DNA from: DASXAI01 sp963728985
GTDB lineage: Bacteria > Actinomycetota > Acidimicrobiia > Acidimicrobiales > Ilumatobacteraceae
DNA length: 64,000 nucleotides
Direction of reading: 5' to 3'
Assembly (NCBI GenBank): GCA_963728985.1
Contig: CAVSME010000001.1
Location: forward strand, 682,001-746,000
Below are positions 34,528-43,446 of this stretch, one piece after another. The notes under the pieces were generated by a model. That model made no database searches, was not told where the DNA came from, and was given only the letters and a program-made list of their open reading frames with translations. Made by a program: the position numbers and the translations under genes. Numbering within the stretch: the stretch's first letter is position 1; each line of letters starts with the position of its first letter.

Positions 34528-34554
34528 CGAGCGGAAAGGTTCCCTTTCCGCTCG
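34528..34554 (+). terminator. strong 12-bp hairpin
   Basis: CGAGCGGAAAGG (34528-34539) and CCTTTCCGCTCG (34543-34554) pair perfectly around a TTC loop. It could stop transcription from the AraC-VOC side before the carbonic anhydrase promoter. No U tract follows. Confidence 0.5.
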
Positions 34555-34825
34555 ACCTCTGAGGCCATGAAGCGGGTACACGATCGCCGGGGGTGCACGG
34601 TGCGGACCGGCACGACGGCGACGGCGCGGCGATCTTGCTCCTCGAGACCAAGCGGCATGCTCCTCGGCGTCGCCGCGGCATCGGGCGCTCCCGGGGGCTG
34701 CGCGAACGCCGTGGTCGCCAGGAGCTGCCCGCGCTCACACTCGTGTCCGCGCCCGCAGGCAACCAGTCCGGGGACACTTGACTATCTTTGTCGGGATTCC
34801 GCTCCCAATCTGAAAGGCTTCGACG

Positions 34826-35404
34826 ATGACCGTTCGAGATGAGGTGCTGGTCGCCAACGATGCCTACGCATCATCATTCGGCGCCAAGGGTGACTTGGCC
34901 CTGCCGCCGGCGCGGCGGTTCGGGATCCTCACCTGCATGGACGCCCGCCTCGACCCAGCCAAGTACGCCGGGCTGAGCGAGGGCGATGCTCACGTGGTGC
35001 GCAACGCCGGCGGTCGGGCCAGCGACGATGCCATCCGCTCCATCGTCATCTCCTACAAGCTCCTCGGCACGCAGGAGTGGTTCGTGATCCACCACACGAA
35101 CTGCGGTATGGAGTTCTTCACCGACGAGGTGATGCGCGGTCTCCTCGCCAGCAGCCTCGAGACGGCGCAGCTCACCGACAACGGTTTCGTCGACGTCGGC
35201 ACCGGACCCGGTTCACCGGAGGGCAACCACATCAGCTGGCTCACGATCGAGGACAATGCCCAGAGCGTCGTTGACGACGTCCTGCGGATCCGCAACCACC
35301 CGCTCGTACCGAACTCGATCCCGCTGTACGGCTACATCTACGACGTGGCCACCGGCCGGCTGGTCGAGGTGCCCGAAGCGACCAAGGCGGGTGCGCCGCA
35401 ATAG
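34826..35404 (+). CDS. beta-class carbonic anhydrase
   Basis: 192 residues. Zinc ligands Cys37 (ILTCMDARLD, with the Asp39-Arg41 dyad), His90 and Cys93 (IHHTNCGM) are present, as in beta carbonic anhydrases; the segment VVRNAGGRASDDAIRS is also typical. It interconverts CO2 and bicarbonate. The short form with a C-terminal PLYGYIYDVATGRLVEV strand fits the actinobacterial group. The upstream sequence TTGACTATCTTTGTCGGGATT (read around 34778-34797) may hold the promoter. It is probably monocistronic; the converging neighbour is a MarR gene. Confidence 0.93.
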   Translation: MTVRDEVLVANDAYASSFGAKGDLALPPARRFGILTCMDARLDPAKYAGLSEGDAHVVRNAGGRASDDAIRSIVISYKLLGTQEWFVIHHTNCGMEFFTDEVMRGLLASSLETAQLTDNGFVDVGTGPGSPEGNHISWLTIEDNAQSVVDDVLRIRNHPLVPNSIPLYGYIYDVATGRLVEVPEATKAGAPQ

Positions 35405-35438
35405 ACGACGTAGGGCTTCTGACGGGCCAACCCGCGCG

Positions 35439-35965
35439 TCAACCTTCCCCCGTCAGTCGTTGCAGCAGGCTCGTCAGCGCGCTCCGATCGTCGACACCGA
35501 GCCGCTCGGTGATCGGCTGCAGGGCGCGGCGGACGTCCGCGTGGGCGGTGCGGCCAGCTCGACGCCCGCCGCGGTCATGCAGACGTCGATCGCCCGCGCG
35601 TCGTCGGCGTTGCGGGCCCGGGCCACGAGACCGCGCTGCTCGGCCCGATCGATCAGCCCGGACATCGTCGACTTGTCCAAGCCCAGCAGGTCGGCCAGCT
35701 GCGCCATGCGCGGCCGGCGGTCGCGCAGCACGCCGAGCACGCGCATCTGCGTCAGCGACACGTCGTACTCGGCGGCGATGCGAGTGAGCACGCCCGTGAC
35801 GACGAACGCGGTCCGCGCGAGCACGTCGACGAAGGCGTCCCCGCCGGGCTGCACCCGCGGATCCGCTCGCAAGCCGACGGCTCGCACTACACGAGCAGCG
35901 GTCAGCTGCCGCTCGTCCCTGGCGTCGACGCCGTCGTGCGCGACCCGAACGGACGGCTCCGCCAC
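35439..35965 (-). CDS. MarR family transcriptional regulator (frame broken near 35560)
   Basis: MarR winged helix: AFVVTGVLTRIAAEYDVSLTQMRVLGVLRDRRPRMAQLADLLGLDKSTMSGLIDRAEQRGLVAR, then ARAIDVCMTAAGVELA from the GTG at 35965. The frame then leaves homology, while the C-terminal dimerisation helix (AHADVRRALQPITERLGVDDRSALTSLLQRL) lies in the neighbouring frame down to the stop at 35439. One missing base near 35560 explains it. Joined length ~175 residues, normal. Its target is not evident; it is 39 bp from the copA stop on the same strand. Confidence 0.75.
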
Positions 35966-36004
35966 GTTCCCTGACCACGAGCGACATCCTCGCCGATGCC
36001 GACT

Positions 36005-38209
36005 TCATGAACGCCGACCGGCCGCACCGGCGTCGTGGGCACGGAACCGGTAGAGCCGGAGGCTGTTGCTCACAACCGAGACACTGGAGCCAGCCATCGT
36101 CGCGGCGGCGATCACCGGGTTCAGGATCCCGAACGCCGCCAACGGGATCGCCGCGCAGTTGTAGCCGAACGCCCACACCAGGTTCTGCACGATCGTGCGG
36201 AAGGTGCGTCGCGACAGGCGGATCGCGGTGGCGACACCGTCCAGGTGAGACGACAGCAGGGTGACGTCGGACGACTCGATCGCCACGTCCGTCCCGGCGC
36301 CGATGGCGATGCCCAAGTCGGCCTGGACGAGCGCGGGCGCGTCGTTGATGCCGTCACCCACCATGGCAACGACGCTGCCGTCCTCCTGCAGGCGTCGTAT
36401 CTCGGCAACCTTCCCCGCCGGTAGCACCTCGGCCAGTACGTGGTCGATGCCGATGTCGCTCGCGACGCGCACCGCCGTCTGCCGCTTGTCGCCCGTGATC
36501 ATGGCGACCTCGATCCCCATCGAGCGGAGCTCGGCCACCGCCGCGGCGGCGTCCTCCTTCACCGTGTCAGCCACCGCCAGCACCCCACGAACGGTCCCGT
36601 CCCACGCCGCGAAGACTGTCGTGCGACCCTCGCCGCCCAGCGCGTCGGCGATCGAGACGAGCTCGTCCGGCACGTCGAGTGCCGCGCTCGCCAGGAGGCT
36701 CCTGGTCCCGACCAGTACCGCCCGGCCGCCGGCGTGCGCCCGGACGCCCTGACCGGCCACCGCCTCGAAGTCGGCCGGGGGCACGATCGGCAGGCCCTGC
36801 GATTCGGCCGCTGCCACAATGGCCCGGCCGACCGGGTGCTCCGACACCGACTCGACGCCGGCCACGACGCTCAGCAGGTCGGCGGCGTCGGTCCCTACGG
36901 CAGCGTGAACGGCATCCAGCGTCATACGACCCTCGGTGAGGGTGCCCGTCTTGTCGAACACGACGGTCGTCACCGACTTCGAGCGTTCGAGCACCTCACC
37001 GCTCTTGATCAGGATGCCCAACCCGGCGGCCCGGCCGGTCCCCACCATGATCGCGGTCGGCGTGGCCAGTCCCAGCGCGCAGGGACACGCGATGATGAGC
37101 ACGGCCACGGCGGCGATGAAGCCCTCGTTTGCGTCGCCGGCGACCAGTGTCCAGCCCAGCACCGTCAGCAGGGCGATGCCCATCACGACGGGGACGAAGA
37201 CGCTCGACACCGAATCGGCCAGGCGTTGCACGGGCGCCTTGCCCGCCTGCGCCGCCTCCACGAGGCGGATGATCCTGGCCAGTGCGGTTGCCGGCCCGAC
37301 CGCCGTCGCCCGGACGGTCAGCACGCCCTGACCGTTCAACGTCGCGCCGGCCACCTCCGCGCCGGGCATCTTGTCGACGGGAACCGACTCGCCGGTGAGC
37401 ATGGCCTCGTCCACCGCCGAGCGGCCGTCGATGACCACCCCGTCGACGGGAATCGTCTCGCCTGGACGCACCCGTACGACATCACCGGTTCGGATGCGAT
37501 CCACCGGCACCAGCTGCTCGCCGCCGTCGACGATCAGGTGCGCCTCCTTCGCCCCCAACTCGATCAGGCCGCGTATTGCCGACGATGCCCGGTGCCGAGC
37601 CCGGGACTCGAAGAAGCGGCCCAGCACCAGGAATGCGATGATCAAGGCCGCGGTGTCGAAGTAGAGATCGCCACCCATCACCAGTCGGGCCGACGACAAG
37701 CCGAACGCGGCCAGCGTGCCCATCGCCACGAGCGTGTCCATCGACGCCGCGAGGTGGCGGGCGCGCACGGCCGCCGACCGCAGGAACGGCCATCCGGCCC
37801 AGAACTGGACGGGCACAGTCAGCGCCGCCGCCGTCCAGCGGGCCCACTGCTCGTCCATGTAGCCGATCATCAGCACGAGCACCGCGATGGCCAACGGCCA
37901 CGCCACGACGACGCGACGGAACCATGCCCGGGTCTCGGCCGCCGCGCGATCGCCGCCGGCAACCTCGGAGTCGACCACCGCCGCGTGGTACCCGGCCTCC
38001 TCGACGGCGGCGCACAAGCCGCCGGCACCGGCCAGCTCGGGGTCGTAGGTGACAGCAGCCAGCGCGGTGGCGAGGTTCACCTCGGCCTCGACCACACCAG
38101 GCTGGCGCTGCAACGCATGCTCGACGTGGGCCACGCACGACGCGCAGGTCATGCCACCGATGGTCAGCGTGACCGTGCTCTGCTCGCGCGAGGTGGTGCC
38201 GCCCGTCAT
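36005..38209 (-). CDS. copA: copper-translocating P1B-type ATPase
   Basis: 734 residues. One N-terminal heavy-metal domain (GGMTCASCVAHVEHALQ, Cys22/Cys25), then eight expected membrane helices with the CPC metal motif (IACPCALGLATPTAIMVGTG). The phosphorylation site is VVFDKTGTLTEG, then GDGINDAPAL in the hinge and HP in SEHPVGRAIV. CPC plus the adjacent CsoR identifies a Cu(I) exporter. It moves Cu+ out of the cytoplasm at the cost of ATP. It lies 4 bp downstream of csoR on the same strand, so copper de-represses both. Length and motifs are complete. Confidence 0.95.
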   Translation of the reverse strand: MTGGTTSREQSTVTLTIGGMTCASCVAHVEHALQRQPGVVEAEVNLATALAAVTYDPELAGAGGLCAAVEEAGYHAAVVDSEVAGGDRAAAETRAWFRRVVVAWPLAIAVLVLMIGYMDEQWARWTAAALTVPVQFWAGWPFLRSAAVRARHLAASMDTLVAMGTLAAFGLSSARLVMGGDLYFDTAALIIAFLVLGRFFESRARHRASSAIRGLIELGAKEAHLIVDGGEQLVPVDRIRTGDVVRVRPGETIPVDGVVIDGRSAVDEAMLTGESVPVDKMPGAEVAGATLNGQGVLTVRATAVGPATALARIIRLVEAAQAGKAPVQRLADSVSSVFVPVVMGIALLTVLGWTLVAGDANEGFIAAVAVLIIACPCALGLATPTAIMVGTGRAAGLGILIKSGEVLERSKSVTTVVFDKTGTLTEGRMTLDAVHAAVGTDAADLLSVVAGVESVSEHPVGRAIVAAAESQGLPIVPPADFEAVAGQGVRAHAGGRAVLVGTRSLLASAALDVPDELVSIADALGGEGRTTVFAAWDGTVRGVLAVADTVKEDAAAAVAELRSMGIEVAMITGDKRQTAVRVASDIGIDHVLAEVLPAGKVAEIRRLQEDGSVVAMVGDGINDAPALVQADLGIAIGAGTDVAIESSDVTLLSSHLDGVATAIRLSRRTFRTIVQNLVWAFGYNCAAIPLAAFGILNPVIAAATMAGSSVSVVSNSLRLYRFRAHDAGAAGRRS

Positions 38210-38213
38210 CCGA

Positions 38214-38525
38214 TCACCGCGACTTGGTCCCCGCCGCCCGGCGGGAATCCGGCCCGACGGCGACCCGGTCGAACCGCAACGCCTCCAGCAACTCGTCGAC
38301 GATCTCCTCTGTGCGACCGGCGACCATGGCGGCGGCCACGCACGTCTCGAGGTGGTTCCGGAGCACGAGCCGGTTCGCCGCCTCGAGCTGGCCCTGCACC
38401 GCGGACAGCTGCTTCATCACGTCGGGGCAGTAAGCGTCGTCCTCCACCATGCGCAAGACGGCATCCATGTGACCACGTGCGGTCCGGAGACGGTTCACGA
38501 CCGACTGTCGGTACGTTGCCTTCAT
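38214..38525 (-). CDS. csoR: CsoR-type copper-sensing transcriptional repressor
   Basis: 103 residues, DUF156/CsoR fold. The Cu(I) ligands are present: Cys33 (DDAYCPDV), His58 and Cys62 (LRNHLETCV). The N-terminal arginine-rich helix (NRLRTARGHMDAVLRM) contacts DNA. Apo-CsoR represses; Cu(I) binding releases it. The operator-like palindrome at 38536-38556 lies 11 bp upstream of its start, and copA follows directly, giving a self-regulated csoR-copA operon. Confidence 0.95.
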   Translation of the reverse strand: MKATYRQSVVNRLRTARGHMDAVLRMVEDDAYCPDVMKQLSAVQGQLEAANRLVLRNHLETCVAAAMVAGRTEEIVDELLEALRFDRVAVGPDSRRAAGTKSR

Positions 38526-38535
38526 GCCCCAACCC

Positions 38536-38556
38536 TACCCCACCCGGGGTGGGGTA
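38536..38556. promoter_or_regulatory. CsoR operator (perfect 10-bp-arm palindrome)
   Basis: TACCCCACCC and GGGTGGGGTA are exact inverted arms around a single G. The TACCCC...GGGGTA layout with G/C-rich centre is the known form of CsoR boxes. Its place immediately upstream of csoR supports copper-controlled auto-repression. Confidence 0.8.
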
Positions 38557-38685
38557 CCGACGGCGGATGTTCTGAGGTCCACCTCCTTCACGCGTCTCGT
38601 CTCGGGTGGCCGGTCTCGTCCCCAAGGTCGCCCGGCGCGACGTCGCGGTTCCCTCCGACCGACGATTGCTGGCCCCAACGGGCGG

Positions 38686-39738
38686 TCACACCGGGTAGGT
38701 GGTGATCTCCGTGGCCTTGACCGACGCCCACACCCGATCGCCTGGCCGCAGCACGAGGTCGTCGAGCGCAGCCGCCGTGATCTCGGCCACGAGGGGGACG
38801 TCACCGTCCAGACGCACACGCACGCGGTCGGCCTGCCGGTCGATGTCGGTGGCCCTGACCGCCCATACGTTGCGCGGGCTGCCGGCGGGAGCGAGGTTGT
38901 ACAGCGCGACAGCGTTCGGGTGGATCACAGCGAAGGCGGGTCCCTCGACCGGCTCGGCGGGCACGATCCGGCCGCCTGCGCTCGTGACGATGACTCCCTC
39001 ACGGCCGGTGCCGGCGATGAGGTTCACGCCGACCAGGTCGGCGATGTACCGCGACCGCGGCTGTGCCGTGACATCGGCGAGGGTGCCGGCCTGGACGACG
39101 CGACCAGCCTCGAGGATCACGACCCGCTCGGCGAGGGTGTACGCGTCGACCGGGTCATGCGTGACGAGCAGCCGCACGCCGTCGAACGTGGCCAGGTGGC
39201 GGCGCAGGTCCCGGCGGACGTCGCCTCGCGTGCCGACGTCAAGGGCGGCCAGTGGTTCGTCGAGCAGCAGGAGTCGGGGCTCGGTGGCCAGGGCTCGGGC
39301 CAATGCGACGCGTTGCGCCTGACCACCCGACAAGGCGCGAGGACGGAGGTGGGCGTGGTCGGACAGTCCGACCCGGTCGAGCCAGGCCGCCGCGCGGGCG
39401 CGGGCCTCGGCCTTTGACATGCGGCGGGCCCGCAGCCCGAAGGCGATGTTCTCGAGGGCGCTCAGGTTCGGGAACAGCAGGTAGTCCTGGAACATGACCG
39501 CCACGGGCCGCTGCTCGGGCGGGATGAACGCACCCGTGGCGGCGTCGTCGAGGATGTCGCCGTCGAGCTCGATGCGACCCTCATCGATGGGCAGCAGCCC
39601 GGCGAGGCAGCGGAACAGGGTCGACTTGCCCGAACCGTTGGGTCCGAGGACGGCGACGGTCTCACGGCCTTTGGTCGTGAGCTCGACGTCCAGGTGCAGG
39701 GAACCGAGGGTCCGGACGATACGGGCCTCGAGCGTCAT
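38686..39738 (-). CDS. modC: molybdate ABC transporter ATP-binding protein
   Basis: 350 residues. Walker A GPNGSGKSTL (~34), Q loop MFQDYLLFPNLSALENIAFGL, signature LSGGQAQRVALARAL, Walker B LLLLDEPLAALD, and switch LLVTHDP. The last ~110 residues contain a TOBE-like molybdate-binding region (VWAVRATDIDRQADRVRVRLDGD, then KATEITTYPV). It powers molybdate import with ModB and ModA, whose genes precede it with 4-base overlaps. Molybdenum from here could feed the formate dehydrogenase at 50.7-55.2 kb (inference). Confidence 0.93.
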   Translation of the reverse strand: MTLEARIVRTLGSLHLDVELTTKGRETVAVLGPNGSGKSTLFRCLAGLLPIDEGRIELDGDILDDAATGAFIPPEQRPVAVMFQDYLLFPNLSALENIAFGLRARRMSKAEARARAAAWLDRVGLSDHAHLRPRALSGGQAQRVALARALATEPRLLLLDEPLAALDVGTRGDVRRDLRRHLATFDGVRLLVTHDPVDAYTLAERVVILEAGRVVQAGTLADVTAQPRSRYIADLVGVNLIAGTGREGVIVTSAGGRIVPAEPVEGPAFAVIHPNAVALYNLAPAGSPRNVWAVRATDIDRQADRVRVRLDGDVPLVAEITAAALDDLVLRPGDRVWASVKATEITTYPV

Positions 39739-40577
39739 GCCGCCGGTGCACCGCCACCCAGGAACCGGTCACGCAACGCCACGAGCACGGCGAAGGAAAC
39801 CGCGACCAGGACGAGGCTGAGGATGATGGCCTCGTCGGGGTTGGTCTCGTTGGCAAGGTAGATGGCAAGCGGCATCGTCTGGGTACGTCCCGGGAAGTTA
39901 CCGGCGAAGGTGATCGTGGCCCCGAACTCGCCCAGGGCGCGAGCCCAGGCTAGGACGGCGCCGGCGACGAGCCCGGGACGGATGGCCGGCAAGGTCACGC
40001 GGCGGAACACGTACCAACGGGAGCCGCCCAGTGTCCGGGCGGCGTCCTCGTAACGGGTGTCGAGCTGACGGAATGCGGCCTCGACAGTGATGACGAGGAA
40101 GGGCATGGCGACGAAGGCTTGGGCGACGATCACGCCGTTGGTGGTGAACGGCAGCGTGAAGCCGAACCACCGGTCCAGGTACTGGCCGACCAGGCCGCGC
40201 CGGCCGAGCGCGTAGAACAGCGCGACGCCGGCGACGACCGGCGGCAGGACCATCGACAGCGTGCACAGGGCCCGCACCAGCCCCCGGCCCGGAAAGGGTA
40301 TTCGGGCCAGGAGCCAGGCGAGGGGGACCCCGAAGAGGACCGCAGCCACCGTGGCCCAGGACGAGCACCACAACGACAGCCGCAACGCTTTGAGGGCGCT
40401 GTCCGAGGTCAGGATCGACCACGCGTCACCCCACGGCGCCTTCCAAAGCAGCCCGATGAACGGCAGCGCGAAGAACGCGATGGCGGCGATGGCCAGCACC
40501 AGCGCGACCGCCGGCATCCGCTCCCGGCCGACGCGCCGGCGCCGAGCCACGGTCCGACGCGGCGTCGTCATCGTCAT
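39735..40577 (-). CDS. modB: molybdate ABC transporter permease
   Basis: 280 residues, six-helix ABC permease. The EAA loop reads EDAARTLGGSRWYVFRRVTLPAIRPGLVAG (~175-205), the ModB/CysTW type. The N-terminus is basic (RRTVARRRRVGRERM). It forms the channel with ModC on the cytosolic side and receives molybdate from ModA. The stop overlaps the modC ATG and its start overlaps the modA stop, so all three are translated together. Confidence 0.93.
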   Translation of the reverse strand: MTMTTPRRTVARRRRVGRERMPAVALVLAIAAIAFFALPFIGLLWKAPWGDAWSILTSDSALKALRLSLWCSSWATVAAVLFGVPLAWLLARIPFPGRGLVRALCTLSMVLPPVVAGVALFYALGRRGLVGQYLDRWFGFTLPFTTNGVIVAQAFVAMPFLVITVEAAFRQLDTRYEDAARTLGGSRWYVFRRVTLPAIRPGLVAGAVLAWARALGEFGATITFAGNFPGRTQTMPLAIYLANETNPDEAIILSLVLVAVSFAVLVALRDRFLGGGAPAA

Positions 40578-41362
40578 GCGGGGGGCAGGAAGCCGTACTT
40601 CTTCAAGATCGCCTGACCCTGGGAGCCGAGCACGAAGTTGATGAAGCCTTGGTCGACGGCCGCGTTCGTCGAGGCCTTCGTCGAGGCGATCGGGTACTGG
40701 GCGACGACGTTGATGTTCTTGGGGATGTCGACGCCGGCCGCCTTGTCGCCCGCAGCGGCGATGTCGGTGACGTACACGATGCCGGCGTCGGCCTCACCGG
40801 CCGTCACCTTCGTCACCACGCCCTTGACGTTCTGTTCGAGGCTGGCAGGGATCACTGTCACACCGGCGGCATCGAAGATCTGCTTCGCGTAGGCGCCGCA
40901 CGGGACCTCCGGTGCGCACACGACCACCTTCAGGTCGGCCTTCCCGAGGTCCTGCACGCCAGTGATGCCCTTCGGGTTGCCAGGAGCGACGATGACGCCC
41001 AACAGGTTGGTGGCGAAGATGACTGGGGCGGTGCCGTTGTTCCCGGCCTTCGTGAGCTTGTCCATGTTCGCCTGATCTGCCGAGGCGAACAGGTCAGCCG
41101 GCGCACCCTGGTTGATCTGCTGCACCAGCGCCGACGACGCGTCGAAGCTGAACGTCGCCTTCGCCTGCGGGTTGACCTGCGTGAACGCCGCGCCGATGTC
41201 GTCGAACGCAGCGGTGAGCGACGCCGCCGCGAACACCGTGATGTTCCCCTGGAGCGCTGCGGTGGTGGCGGCCGAACCTCCCGAGTTGTCGCTGCCGCAC
41301 GCGGCGGCCACCAGGCCGATCGCTCCGAGCACACCGATGAGCAGGCGCGAGGTTCTCCTCAT
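40574..41362 (-). CDS. modA: molybdate-binding lipoprotein
   Basis: 262 residues. The signal peptide MRRTSRLLIGVLGAIGLVAAAC ends in a lipobox Cys; the mature part has the ModA fold: ITVFAAASLTAAFDDIGAAFTQ, FSFDASSALVQQINQGAPADLFASAD, VVVCAPEVPCGAYAKQIFDAAG and VPI-type hinge segments, with AGIVYVTDI near the end. It captures molybdate or tungstate outside the membrane. The ATG at 41362 gives a normal signal peptide; an in-frame ATG at 41398 adds 12 residues. A divergent PadR-MOP gene, 61 bp away, probably regulates the operon. Confidence 0.92.
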   Translation of the reverse strand: MRRTSRLLIGVLGAIGLVAAACGSDNSGGSAATTAALQGNITVFAAASLTAAFDDIGAAFTQVNPQAKATFSFDASSALVQQINQGAPADLFASADQANMDKLTKAGNNGTAPVIFATNLLGVIVAPGNPKGITGVQDLGKADLKVVVCAPEVPCGAYAKQIFDAAGVTVIPASLEQNVKGVVTKVTAGEADAGIVYVTDIAAAGDKAAGVDIPKNINVVAQYPIASTKASTNAAVDQGFINFVLGSQGQAILKKYGFLPPA

Positions 41363-41423
41363 CCGCGGCACTGTAGTGAGATTCTCAGCAATAGTCATTC
41401 AGAGACTCAGTAGTGTCCCGGCC

Positions 41424-42227
41424 ATGGCCCCGACGATGACACCCCGGAAGCCAGACCGCCGCGGAGAACCCGGCCGACCCGCCCTCGCCGAACCGTCCTT
41501 CGCCGAGCACGTCTGCCTCGTCCTCGCGACCCAGGGCGTCGCCCACGGTTGGGGTCTCGGCTCGGTGCTCGCGCCCGACGGTGAGATCGGCCGGATCTGG
41601 AGCCTGACGCGACCACTGACGTACCGGGCCATCGACGGGCTCGTCGACAAGGGCCTCGTGACTCGCCGCGGTCGCAGCGCCGGTCACGGCCGCGATCGCG
41701 TGATCATCGCGCCAACGGCAGCCGGCCGGCGGACGGCCACCCGCTGGTTGGACGCCCCGGTCCAACACCTTCGGGACGTACGGACCGAGCTGTTGGTCAA
41801 GCTCGCCCTACGCGACCGTGCCGGGCTCGACAACGAGTCGCTTCTCAGCACGCAGCAGGAGCTGTTCGAGCCGGTCATCGGCGCACTCACGTCGACGCCG
41901 GGGAGTGAAGATGACATGGTCGACCTGTGGCGCCGGGAGAGCGCACGCGCCGTCCGCCGCTTCCTCGATCAGGCGCTCAATCCCCCACAGCACCCGTCCG
42001 TGTCGAAGTCGGAGATGCGACTCAGCGCCCGCAACCAACTCCGCAGCACGGTCACCGCCGTGGTCCACGGTGAGGTCATGTCGACGATCAAGGCGGTGCT
42101 CGGCGATGGGCAGCCGCTCACCGCAGCGATCACGACGGACGCGGCGCAGGAGCTCGACGTCGCACCGGGCGACATCATCGTCGTCGTCATCAAGTCCACC
42201 GAGGTGATGGTGGCCAAGGCGTCGTGA
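41424..42227 (+). CDS. PadR-like winged-helix regulator fused to a MOP (molybdate-binding) domain
   Basis: 267 residues. Residues ~20-110 form a PadR-like winged helix (FAEHVCLVLATQGVAHGWGLGSVL, WSLTRPLTYRAIDGLVDKGLVTRRG). A PadR C-terminal helical part follows. The last ~70 residues (MRLSARNQLRSTVTAVVHGEVMSTIKA... to IIVVVIKSTEVMVAK) are a single MOP/TOBE domain, the molybdate sensor of ModE. The usual actinobacterial ModE uses a LysR-type HTH, so this pairing is unusual. Divergent position beside modABC points to molybdate-dependent control of those genes. The ATG at 41424 begins the basic tail before the HTH. Confidence 0.78.
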   Translation: MAPTMTPRKPDRRGEPGRPALAEPSFAEHVCLVLATQGVAHGWGLGSVLAPDGEIGRIWSLTRPLTYRAIDGLVDKGLVTRRGRSAGHGRDRVIIAPTAAGRRTATRWLDAPVQHLRDVRTELLVKLALRDRAGLDNESLLSTQQELFEPVIGALTSTPGSEDDMVDLWRRESARAVRRFLDQALNPPQHPSVSKSEMRLSARNQLRSTVTAVVHGEVMSTIKAVLGDGQPLTAAITTDAAQELDVAPGDIIVVVIKSTEVMVAKAS

Positions 42228-42256
42228 CACCCTGGTCTCCTCCGCATGGCGCCGTT

Positions 42257-42312
42257 CGTCGTTCTAGGCGTCGTGCGTCTCACCCGTGAGACGGATCACT
42301 CCCAGAACGACG
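42257..42312. terminator. double-stem bidirectional terminator between convergent genes
   Basis: CGTCGTTCT (42257-42265) pairs with AGAACGACG (42304-42312), and inside it CGTCTCAC-CC-GTGAGACG (42276-42293) forms a perfect 8-bp stem. It sits between the convergent PadR-MOP gene and the ferritin-like gene and can act in both directions. Confidence 0.5.
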
Positions 42313-42372
42313 CCGCGGCGCCGGGGCAACCGCACCACCCGTCCAACTGAGCAGTGATCTTGGGGTCTACGT

Positions 42373-43446
42373 TCACATGAAGTTGCGGGTGTGCAGGGAT
42401 GACAGCGTGGCGGCTTCGTCTGCGGTGAAGCCGAGCCGAGCCAAGCGGCCTTGACGGCCATCGGCCATCTCGCGCTGAAGAGCCTGCACTCGCCGCCAGC
42501 CCATCGCGATGCGGTCCGGCGTGGCCGCGCCGCCGGCGAGCAGCACGAGCGCGTCGAAGACGTCGTCGTTCAGTCCTGCGGTTCGCTCGAGGTCGCGGTG
42601 GCGCCGCTCGACGGCGCGCGCGAGGCGGCTCCGGAGACCGGGATCGGCGGTGGCGTGGCGCTCGAGGTGTGCGAGCGCAAACGCCACATGGCGGGCCTCG
42701 TCCCTCCTGGCCAGCTGGGCGACCTGACGGGTCACCGGATCGGGCGCGTTCTGCTCCAGGAACGACAGCAGCGACAGGAACGTGCCTTCACCCATGACCG
42801 AGAGCAGGAAGACAGCTATGGCGTAGTCGGGTTCGTCGAGCAGCGTCTGGAGCGACGCCCGGCCCCCCACGCTGGAGAGCCCAAGTGGATGGCCCGTGAG
42901 CGTGGCGCGACGGGTGAAGACCTCGATGTGGCGTGCCTCGTCGGCGACGGTGAGGGCGAGCACCTGTTGGATCTCGCGGTAGTGGGGATGGACCTGGCCG
43001 AGGAAGCGGGCCGGGACGACGAGGGCGGCCTCCTCGTTCTCGACGAGGAAGGTCATGACGTGAACGACCGCCGCCTCCACCCGACCGTCGTGCTCGATGG
43101 GCGCGTGCCAGTCCACCTGGCCGGGGTCCCACTGGGCGGCCGCCGCTTGCGCGTACAGCGAGGCGGCGCGGTCCGTCCACAGCTCGTCACGATGATCGAG
43201 CCGGAATCTGGGCGTCGGCCCGCCGGGTTCGACGGCGGCACCTCGCGGCGCCAGCCCCCAGCTCGCAGGCGGTACGGCGACAACGGCGTCGGGCTGGGCC
43301 GGGTCCGGGCCCCCGGCCCGCTCGGCGCCGATCCAGCGCGCACCCGCCGTGGGGCCGCGCTCGACGAAGCCGAGCACGGACCGCTCGTCGCCGGCACCGT
43401 CGTCATGGCCGCCGGATGCCAGCGATGACCCTGCTGCCGGCACCAC
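42373..43446 (-). CDS. ferritin-like di-iron protein (downstream half of a probable TusA-like fusion)
   Basis: About 357 residues from the GTG at 43446. The conserved body is a four-helix di-iron protein: VENEEAALVVPARFLGQ, TVADEARHIEVFTRR, VMGEGTFLSLLSFLEQN and LARRDEARHVAFALAHLE give two ExxH pairs and extra glutamates for the iron site. It resembles ferritin-like oxygenases of the AurF/DUF455 kind; substrate unknown. The N-terminal ~40 residues (ERSVLGFVERGP onward) follow directly in protein order from the TusA-like gene, whose frame ends in non-homologous sequence near 43413. A lost base would make one fused protein. Its stop is the last of the 44.66-42.37 kb operon. Confidence 0.68.
   Translation of the reverse strand: MVPAAGSSLASGGHDDGAGDERSVLGFVERGPTAGARWIGAERAGGPDPAQPDAVVAVPPASWGLAPRGAAVEPGGPTPRFRLDHRDELWTDRAASLYAQAAAAQWDPGQVDWHAPIEHDGRVEAAVVHVMTFLVENEEAALVVPARFLGQVHPHYREIQQVLALTVADEARHIEVFTRRATLTGHPLGLSSVGGRASLQTLLDEPDYAIAVFLLSVMGEGTFLSLLSFLEQNAPDPVTRQVAQLARRDEARHVAFALAHLERHATADPGLRSRLARAVERRHRDLERTAGLNDDVFDALVLLAGGAATPDRIAMGWRRVQALQREMADGRQGRLARLGFTADEAATLSSLHTRNFM

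Larger units (their letters stand above)
34392..34825. repeat. intergenic region with relatives of the 7.0-kb element and strong hairpins
   Basis: This 434-bp gap has no credible gene. It starts with GAGGGCCAGCGGATAG (34392-34407), 15 of 16 bases like the terminal repeat at 7019. Further on, GCCGATTG...TGGC.GGCCGATCGGCA near 34456-34485 matches the inner part of the 7.0-kb element. The 3' inverted repeat of that element is not found, so this may be a partial copy. The last ~40 bases before 34826 are less GC-rich and probably hold the carbonic anhydrase promoter. Confidence 0.45.

Noticed and set aside
36440..38575. 711-aa plus-strand open frame
   Set aside because: Opposite to copA and csoR, which have complete family motifs; the plus frame has none.
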